From positions 1 to 64,000 of the forward strand of contig NZ_JASPHQ010000009.1 of assembly GCF_030227225.1 (NCBI RefSeq): a stretch of 64,000 bases of DNA. Direction: 5' to 3'. The notes below the pieces were generated by a model, which saw only the letters and a list, made by a program, of their open reading frames with translations, had not been told where the DNA came from and searched no databases. This document shows, one piece after another, positions 58,814-64,000 of the stretch (position 1 is its first letter; the number at the start of each line of letters is the position of its first letter). The translations under genes and the position numbers were made by a program. This DNA comes from Corynebacterium rhinophilum (GTDB taxonomy: Bacteria; Actinomycetota; Actinomycetes; Mycobacteriales; Mycobacteriaceae).

Positions 58814-59593
58814 ATGTTTGATAACTTCCTCTGGGGTGCCTTCCCGTGGTTAGCCATCGCGGCGTTCTTTGTGGGCATCTTCTGGCGGTGGCGTTCCGAC
58901 CAATTCGGCTGGACCACCCACTCCTCCCAAATCTATGAATCCAAGCTGCTGCGTTTATCCTCGCCGCTTTTCCACTGGGGCATGGTCTTCGTGGTCATTG
59001 GCCACCTAATGGGCTTGGCATTCCCCAAATCTTGGACCCAGGCCGTTGGCATCAGCGACCACGCCTACCATCTCTTGGCCACCATCCCCGGCTCCATCGC
59101 CGCTCTGGCGGTCCTGCTGGGCTTTGCCGGTTTGCTGTACCGCAGGCTAAAGAACCGCTCCGTATTCTTGTCCACCTCCACCTCGGATAAGGTCATGTAC
59201 GCGCTGCTCGGCCTCGCACTGGTATCGGGTTCTTTTGCCACCTTTACCCTGCAGCTTTTTGACCTCGCCGGCACCGGCGGGTACGACTACCGCGAAACCA
59301 TTTCCCCGTGGCTGCGCCAGCTGTTGATCTTCAACATCCAGCCAGACCTCATGGCCAGTGCCCCGTGGCAATTTAAGGTCCACGTCCTCTGCGGATTCAC
59401 CATCATCGCCGTGTGGCCCTTTACCCGCCTTGTCCACGCGTTCTCGGCGCCGGTCGGCTACGTTACCCGCCCGTACGTGGTCTACCGTTCCCGCGATGAG
59501 CGCACCACCCCGATGCGCTCCAATACCGCGTGGGAGCCTATCCGCTCCAACCGGAAGCAATTGGAAGGAGAAACCCCGGGCCACGGTGCCTAG
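58814..59593 (+). CDS. narI: Respiratory nitrate reductase gamma subunit
   Basis: The di-heme b membrane subunit taking electrons from menaquinol. 259 residues from ATG 58814 (MFDNFLWGAFPWLAI), preceded by TAGGAG 8 bases away; the upstream ATG 58760 is not used. Five membrane segments are expected. Heme ligands by family: two His in FHWGMVFVVIGHLMG and two in FKVHVLCGFT and FTRLVHAF. The C-terminus is cytoplasmic and Arg-rich. Confidence 0.95.
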   Translation: MFDNFLWGAFPWLAIAAFFVGIFWRWRSDQFGWTTHSSQIYESKLLRLSSPLFHWGMVFVVIGHLMGLAFPKSWTQAVGISDHAYHLLATIPGSIAALAVLLGFAGLLYRRLKNRSVFLSTSTSDKVMYALLGLALVSGSFATFTLQLFDLAGTGGYDYRETISPWLRQLLIFNIQPDLMASAPWQFKVHVLCGFTIIAVWPFTRLVHAFSAPVGYVTRPYVVYRSRDERTTPMRSNTAWEPIRSNRKQLEGETPGHGA

Positions 59594-59713
59594 GTAGTTC
59601 CTCGGTCCTTTCACCGCTGCGCGCTGTCCAATATTTGGATGGCCCGCGGCGGTTTCCTTATGTCTACGTTTACTCCGGCGCTCCCCATGCACCCACCACT
59701 CGCCTCCCACGCG

Positions 59714-59776
59714 CCCTTCGCGCTCACCGGCAAGGCGGTGCGCCCGTAGATACTTCCACCCAGTGAGCGCCAAGGA
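59714..59776. repeat. REPIN-like repeat copy 2
   Basis: Arm CCCTTCGCGCTCAC at 59714-59727 and imperfect inverted arm GTGAGCGCCAAGGA at 59763-59776, spacer 35 bp. It lies between the convergent narI and nirK-type genes, 24 bp before copy 3. Confidence 0.8.
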
Positions 59777-59800
59777 GAGGCTAGCAATAAAGAACCCCGC

Positions 59801-59863
59801 CCCTTCGCGCTCACGGGGAGAGGTGGAACTACCTATCGGCAGTGCCCTGGTGAGCGCGAAGGA
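59801..59863. repeat. REPIN-like repeat copy 3
   Basis: Arms CCCTTCGCGCTCAC (59801-59814) and GTGAGCGCGAAGGA (59850-59863), spacer again exactly 35 bp. Copies 2 and 3 fill most of the 291-bp narI-nirK junction, which contains no gene. The spacer sequences of the three copies differ, except for short complementary patches. Confidence 0.85.
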
Positions 59864-59884
59864 CGGGGTGGGGTTGGCAACGCT

Positions 59885-61267
59885 TTATTCGGTAACGACG
59901 AACTTGCCGTGCTGTCCCTTTTCCGCGTTGGTCATGATGTGGTTGACAAAGGAATAGGTTCCGGGCTCGTTGAAGGTCATTTCCACAAACCCGCCTTGCG
60001 CGGGAAGTAGGTCGAAGGCCTGCGAGCCGGTCTTTTCCTCGTCCTTGATGAGATAGGCGCCTTCCTTGTAGGCAGTATCGAATTGCTCGCCCACCACGTG
60101 GAAGCTAAGCGGCTGATCGGGGCCGACGTTCAGGATCCACAGGCGAACGGTATCGCCTACCTTGGCCTTGATGGGATCGACGTCGTACTGGCTGGGGTAG
60201 TAATTAAAGGCCATGAGGTCGAACTCGCCATCGGCTACGCGCTGGGCATCGGCGCCGGTCTTTTCCTCGCCGAGGAAGACATCGTTGGCGATGAAGTTGT
60301 ACTCGGCATCCACGTCCTTGAGATCTGGTGGATCGATGATGACGTTGCCGGCCATGCCGTTGGCGATGTGCAGGGACATCGGGGCGGTTGAGCAGTGGTA
60401 CATCCAAATACCGGCGCGATTCGCGGTGAATTCGTAGGTCAGTTCTTCCCCGGGCTGGATGGACTTCATGTTTTCATCCGGGTTGACCTCACCGGCGTGG
60501 AAGTCGATGGAATGGGCCATGCTGCCCTCGTTCTTGATGGTGATCTTGAACTTATCGCCCACCTTGCCGCGCAGCGTCGGCCCTGGCGCCTGGCCATTAA
60601 AAAGCCATTGCATCTGCTTAACTCCTGGGGCTACCTCAACGATTTCCTCGGTCATCGACCAGGTTTCTTCATGCGTGGTGGTATTAGCCGCCGGCGCCAG
60701 GGAGGCGTCATAGGCGCTAAAACCTTCGCGGGAGGCACCGAGTTCGGCGGCGCTCGGAACATCAACGTGCGGGTTGGATGCCCCTGCCACGGCATGGTGG
60801 TGATCGTGCCCGCCGGTGCTTGGCGCGGAATCGTCCACGTTGACGTCAAAGGTCATACCTTGCAGGCGGTGACCGGCAATGGTGCAGTAGCCTTCGATGC
60901 TGGATTCGATGACACCGGCATCGAGCTGCACGGTATCGCCGGGATCGACGCGGCCGGTTTCGGCATCACCAATCTTTAGATCGTGGACTTGGTCCCCGGT
61001 ATTGGTGAAGTTAACCACCAAGTGGGTGCCGGGATCGATATCAACGTGGTTGGGGACGAAGGCCATACCATCGACTTCTACGTCAATGGTGTGGGTTTCA
61101 CCTTCGGCAACAGAGCTTGATGGCTGGGAGTCCTTAGAGGTGGTATTGACTAGGGCGAGCGCGATTACCGCGGCCAGCGCGATACCGATAAGTAACCACG
61201 AGGCCCATTGGGAGTTGCCGGACTCCGGCGGCTTATCCTGTGGCTGTGGGGAAGAAACACTAAGCAT
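59885..61267 (-). CDS. Membrane-anchored copper nitrite reductase (NirK type) with extra N-terminal cupredoxin domain
   Basis: Should reduce nitrite to NO outside the membrane. 460 residues: TM anchor at ~21-42, then a cupredoxin domain (~55-145) with type-1 copper ligands His95, Cys128, His133, Met138. Residues ~200-460 form the two NirK domains. Type-1 ligands His252, Cys292, His300, Met305; type-2 ligands His257, His291 and, from the last domain, His443; catalytic Asp255 and His390 are all visible. Three-domain NirK with N-terminal blue copper is known in Hyphomicrobium. A His-rich stretch (HDHHH, ~154-158) lies in the linker. The ATG directly follows the stop of the membrane protein gene. 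Confidence 0.85.
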   Translation of the reverse strand: MLSVSSPQPQDKPPESGNSQWASWLLIGIALAAVIALALVNTTSKDSQPSSSVAEGETHTIDVEVDGMAFVPNHVDIDPGTHLVVNFTNTGDQVHDLKIGDAETGRVDPGDTVQLDAGVIESSIEGYCTIAGHRLQGMTFDVNVDDSAPSTGGHDHHHAVAGASNPHVDVPSAAELGASREGFSAYDASLAPAANTTTHEETWSMTEEIVEVAPGVKQMQWLFNGQAPGPTLRGKVGDKFKITIKNEGSMAHSIDFHAGEVNPDENMKSIQPGEELTYEFTANRAGIWMYHCSTAPMSLHIANGMAGNVIIDPPDLKDVDAEYNFIANDVFLGEEKTGADAQRVADGEFDLMAFNYYPSQYDVDPIKAKVGDTVRLWILNVGPDQPLSFHVVGEQFDTAYKEGAYLIKDEEKTGSQAFDLLPAQGGFVEMTFNEPGTYSFVNHIMTNAEKGQHGKFVVTE

Positions 61268-62467
61268 TTAATTCTCCAGATTCTGTTGTTGGTAGACGGC
61301 GCGGCCCACGGCAAGCACGTTTAATGCTAAGCCCATCCCCATGAGGATAAGCCCAGCAGGCAGGGCGTTGACAAGGCTCAGCAGGGCGCCGAGGTTGATG
61401 AGGACGAGTCGGGCAAAACCGGCGCGGTCCGCGGCATCCCGGCCGTGGTGCACCTTGGCAGGACCGCCTCCCACCAGCGTGGGCAAGAGGTGGTGCAAGA
61501 CGCCGGTGACCAGCTGCAAAATGCCGCCGCCGATGAAGGCCGGAACCAAAAACAGCGTGATGACGCGCGGGTAAGCGCCGAGCGCTGCGGCGACGGCATC
61601 GCCGGCGCACAGGGCCACCATCCACAGCAGTCCTGCGATAACGGATACCGATGCTGTGGTGAGCCGAGGGTTGCGCCCCAGCACGGTGGCCAGGACGGGT
61701 TGGATGATCATGATGGCGGCGAGCACGACGAGCAGCTGGGCGATGCCCGCCGCGCGCGTCCACCCCACCGCGCCGCAGACCATGGTCAGGGCTAGCCCGG
61801 TGCAGTGGACGATGAGCCCGCGCGTACACCTGGTGCGCGCGGTGGGCGAAATCGCGGTGCTGGACAAGGTGGGAAGGAGCGTCACGATGGTGCCCACGAT
61901 GGTCAGCCACGCAAACCCCCACACCATGCCGCGCGAGTGGGCGGCCACCAGGAAGGAATAGTTGCCTACGCCATTGCCGCTTAAGATCACCAGCACCACG
62001 GAGGCAATCATGAAGATGGATGCGGCCGCATAAAACGGCACCGTCACCGCAAACGATCCGGAAAGCGAGCCGCGCAAGCGCGTGTAGATAAAGACGAGCT
62101 GCCAGGCAAGGGCGGCGATGATGAGGAGGGAGGCGGCATCGGCAAGCAGGCCCCAGTCATATCCGGCGCGATCGATAATGAGCAGGACAAGGCCCACCTG
62201 GATGAGTACCACGCGTGCGCCCACGCCCCGGTATCCGTTATTGGCGGTGCGTGTAAGCGCCTCGGTGAAGTGGGTGGAAAATACAACGATGGCCGTGGTC
62301 AGCGCGCCGATGGTCAGCGGGTGGATGAGGTCCCACCACACCACGGGCGCGCCCAGGTGACCCGCCACGTTGATGCCGATGCCGATAAGCACCCACGCGC
62401 CGATAAGGGCTGCGGTCACGATGTGCCAGCGGCTGCGGGCGGCCAGGGAAATGTCATTAATGTGCAC
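61268..62467 (-). CDS. Polytopic membrane protein A of the nirK operon, heme-copper/NnrS-like
   Basis: 399 residues with about 11-12 membrane segments. GTG 62467 is preceded by a strong AAGGAGG. Conserved-looking histidines lie near helix ends: WWDLIHPLTIGALTTAIVV, STHFTEAL, VAAHSRGMVWGFAWL, GVLHHLLPTLVGGG. These patterns recall NnrS and heme-copper-oxidase-like actinobacterial proteins, but I cannot assign a reaction. The start overlaps the stop of membrane protein B by 11 bp, and its stop abuts nirK, so all three are one operon. Quinol oxidation or NO handling for NirK is an inference. Confidence 0.7.
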   Translation of the reverse strand: MHINDISLAARSRWHIVTAALIGAWVLIGIGINVAGHLGAPVVWWDLIHPLTIGALTTAIVVFSTHFTEALTRTANNGYRGVGARVVLIQVGLVLLIIDRAGYDWGLLADAASLLIIAALAWQLVFIYTRLRGSLSGSFAVTVPFYAAASIFMIASVVLVILSGNGVGNYSFLVAAHSRGMVWGFAWLTIVGTIVTLLPTLSSTAISPTARTRCTRGLIVHCTGLALTMVCGAVGWTRAAGIAQLLVVLAAIMIIQPVLATVLGRNPRLTTASVSVIAGLLWMVALCAGDAVAAALGAYPRVITLFLVPAFIGGGILQLVTGVLHHLLPTLVGGGPAKVHHGRDAADRAGFARLVLINLGALLSLVNALPAGLILMGMGLALNVLAVGRAVYQQQNLEN

Positions 62468-63533
62468 GGTGGGCCTCCTTCACCGACAAAGTAATGCCGC
62501 AGGCGAGGAAAACCAAGATGGCGGCGATGGTAGTCAGCCCGCCTACTTGGTAGGCGACGGTGTGGCGGGCGACATCGGCAAGAATGCGCAGCGCCAGCCC
62601 GCCGTGCAGGACCGCTACGGGGAGGAACAGCACCGGATGGTAGGGCAAGTGGCGGCGGATGACAGAGGTAATAATGATGGGGGCATGGGCGAAAATCATG
62701 GACATGACAAAGCCCAAAAAGATGGCGTGCACCGAGGCGTCGTAGGCAAAGCCGGAGCTTTCGCCATAGAGCAGCCAGAAATAGCCGCCGAGGGCCAACC
62801 AAAAATACCCGGCGAGCATGCACGCGGCGGAATAGCGCGGCAGCCCGCGCGAGCGCACTAGGTTCTTCGCCACATCCACGCGCATGGTAAAAATCGCAAC
62901 GCCGATAAGCGCCGCGCCCATCGCGCGATAGCCCACTGCCGGAGAGAGGATATAGACCACGCTGAGCGCCGCCAACCCCAAAACCCACAGCGTAATCCGC
63001 TTTTCCGCCTGCGTGCCAGCCATGGTGATGCGGGCCAGCTCCATGCGCTCGCCGATGATCGTCGCTACCACGTAGAGCACGCACAGCGGCATCGCGGTAG
63101 AAAACGCTGGCTCGATGGCCCACAGCAGTGCCGCCGCTACCCCGCCGATGACGCCGGTGGCCTGCACAATGATGGACAGGGCGGGCTGGCGCCGGTGGAT
63201 GGTGGCATAGATAAACCCCAGCACGATGAAGCCGGCGGCAAAACACAACGCCGGAACCTGCCGCGGCAGGCCCGCCACGATGCCCACAAAACCGGCGACG
63301 TGGAAGATGGGTCCTGTCCAGGCCCACCGCGTGCTCACGGCGACGGCGCGCTCCAGCCCGATAGCGCCGCCGACAAAGCCAAAGACCATCAAGGGGCCAT
63401 GATCGGCGGCGACGGAGGCAGCCGGCGAGAAACCCACGCCGAGCAGGGATGCCCCGGCGGCGAGCCCAACCAGCAAGGACAGCCCCGCGCAGGCAAGGAA
63501 GAAGAAGCGGTGCGCCAGCCTATTATTTATCAC
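62457..63533 (-). CDS. Polytopic membrane protein B of the nirK operon
   Basis: 358 residues from GTG 63533 (reads VINNRLAHRFFFLACAGL). I prefer this start because residues farther upstream are hydrophilic and overlap the divergent gene's promoter. Ten or eleven hydrophobic segments. Histidine-containing motifs: VAADHGPLMVFGFVGGAIGL, VHAIFLGFVMSMIFAHAPII and YHPVLFLPVAVLHGGLALRI, resembling the NnrS layout (His at the start of helices). First gene of the three-gene operon with protein A and NirK. No family assignment is certain. Confidence 0.7.
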   Translation of the reverse strand: MINNRLAHRFFFLACAGLSLLVGLAAGASLLGVGFSPAASVAADHGPLMVFGFVGGAIGLERAVAVSTRWAWTGPIFHVAGFVGIVAGLPRQVPALCFAAGFIVLGFIYATIHRRQPALSIIVQATGVIGGVAAALLWAIEPAFSTAMPLCVLYVVATIIGERMELARITMAGTQAEKRITLWVLGLAALSVVYILSPAVGYRAMGAALIGVAIFTMRVDVAKNLVRSRGLPRYSAACMLAGYFWLALGGYFWLLYGESSGFAYDASVHAIFLGFVMSMIFAHAPIIITSVIRRHLPYHPVLFLPVAVLHGGLALRILADVARHTVAYQVGGLTTIAAILVFLACGITLSVKEAHRAH

Positions 63534-63602
63534 GGCTTTAATCGTACTAATATTGGTGGCAAGGTAAAACCTCACCCCACCTCCGAAAGGATGATCCTCA
63601 CC
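63534..63602. promoter_or_regulatory. Divergent promoter region of the nirK operon and DUF2249 gene
   Basis: 69 bp between the two divergent starts. It contains an 11-bp palindrome AGGATGATCCT (63588-63598) overlapping the AAAGGA Shine-Dalgarno of the DUF2249 gene. A shared regulator of both units is plausible but not shown. Confidence 0.4.
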
Positions 63603-63863
63603 ATGGAACTTCCCATCACCGATTCTTCCCAGCAGAACTCCATCCCCACGCTCAACGCGACCGAAATCCCCCACGCCGTGCGTCACGGTGCCATCCACGG
63701 CGCTTTGGGCACCCTGAACGTGGGCCAAGCCATGATCCTCATCGCCCCACACAACCCCCTCCCCCTACTCAAGGAAGTAGAAGAGCGCGCGGAGAAATTT
63801 GAGCTGTCGTACCTCAAGGAAGAAGAAAACGACTATCACATCAAGTTCACGCGAATTTCGTAG
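63603..63863 (+). CDS. DUF2249 domain protein
   Basis: 86 residues from ATG 63603. After a short linker (MELPITDSSQQNSIPTL) it has the DUF2249 pattern: IPHAVRHGAIHGALGTLNVG, ILIAPHNPLPLLKEVE, and a C-terminal beta stretch. DUF2249 is a small SirA/TusA-like fold often found with hemerythrin, NO and nitrate genes. The position beside the NirK operon fits a role in NO/nitrite metabolism, but no activity is known. AAAGGA lies 11 bases before the start. Confidence 0.85.
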   Translation: MELPITDSSQQNSIPTLNATEIPHAVRHGAIHGALGTLNVGQAMILIAPHNPLPLLKEVEERAEKFELSYLKEEENDYHIKFTRIS

Positions 63864-63947
63864 TGTATTTCCGTAACAATCGATAGGCTATGTGCTGATA
63901 ACTTCATCTCTCATACTAAGTTGCCTACATAACACGGAACATTCACT

Positions 63948-64000
63948 ATGAATAAGAAATTTGCCGCAGCCGCCGTGGCTGCGACCGGGCTGGCGCTCTC
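63948..64000 (+). CDS. Secreted or lipoprotein gene, N-terminal part only
   Basis: ATG 63948 begins a signal sequence: MNKKFAAAAVAATGLALS, with two lysines followed by a hydrophobic Ala-rich core. The window ends before the cleavage site, so a lipobox cannot be judged. The frame is open to the end. It follows the DUF2249 gene by 84 bp. Function is unknown. Confidence 0.6.
   Translation, partial: MNKKFAAAAVAATGLAL

Overview
The window reads as a chromosomal segment of a Corynebacterium. I base this on the gene content and order: gatCA, pfkA and gatB close together, ligA, mnmA, a nifS-type gene and etfAB, a DUF2550 gene with nucS downstream of atpC, rho-prfA-prmC before the atp operon, and narKGHJI. 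The moderately high GC, many GTG starts and few strong Shine-Dalgarno sites fit too. I cannot name the species from sequence alone. Nearly the whole window is coding, and I found no rRNA, tRNA or CRISPR array.

Layout. 1-119: right end of an IS3-family element cut by the window edge. 158-9.8 kb: a YkvI-type membrane protein, a zinc alcohol dehydrogenase broken by a one-base frameshift, gatB, a DUF4261-like protein, a bile-acid/sodium symporter family protein, pfkA, an MFS exporter and two small conserved or secreted proteins. 9.8-15.3 kb: gatCA, an ACT-domain protein, ligA and an exonuclease. 15.3-17.1 kb: a three-gene unit (ArsR-like regulator, serine hydrolase, small membrane protein) whose first start codon lies inside a perfect 36-bp inverted repeat. 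17.1-22.6 kb: a MetE-like protein coupled to mnmA, a spermidine-synthase-like protein, a secreted GH25 lysozyme and a DUF222/HNH protein. 22.6-31.0 kb: a tightly packed minus-strand run (DUF2550 protein, nucS, small CxxC protein, thiamine-binding-family protein, YbbN-like protein, ABC ATPase, NUDIX, THUMP-like methyltransferase, etfBA, cysteine desulfurase).

31.1-38.4 kb is the complete F1Fo-ATP synthase operon atpBEFHAGDC, closed by a clear intrinsic terminator. Upstream on the same strand, 38.8-44.9 kb is a second unit, rho-prfA-prmC-sua5-wecA-atpI-like, with its own intrinsic terminator between the atpI-like gene and atpB. An acyl-CoA ligase gene follows, divergent from rho.

47.1-63.9 kb is an anaerobic nitrogen-oxide respiration island. 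It holds molybdenum-cofactor genes (moaA, moeA, moaC, mobA, mog), the nitrate/nitrite transporter and respiratory nitrate reductase (narKGHJI), and a convergent operon for a membrane-anchored three-cupredoxin-domain copper nitrite reductase (nirK type) with two uncharacterised polytopic membrane proteins. A DUF2249 gene is divergent from that operon. The Moco genes would supply NarG, NarK would import nitrate and export nitrite, NarGHI would reduce nitrate to nitrite, and the NirK-like enzyme would reduce nitrite to NO. No recognisable NO reductase is present, and moaD/moaE are not in the window.

The most unusual non-coding signal is a REPIN-like repeat. Three copies have 14-bp inverted arms separated by exactly 35 bp each time, and all lie in convergent gene junctions of the nitrogen-oxide island. 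The most interesting protein system is the operon of two membrane proteins plus the three-domain NirK, which could be a self-contained route from the membrane to a Gram-positive copper nitrite reductase.
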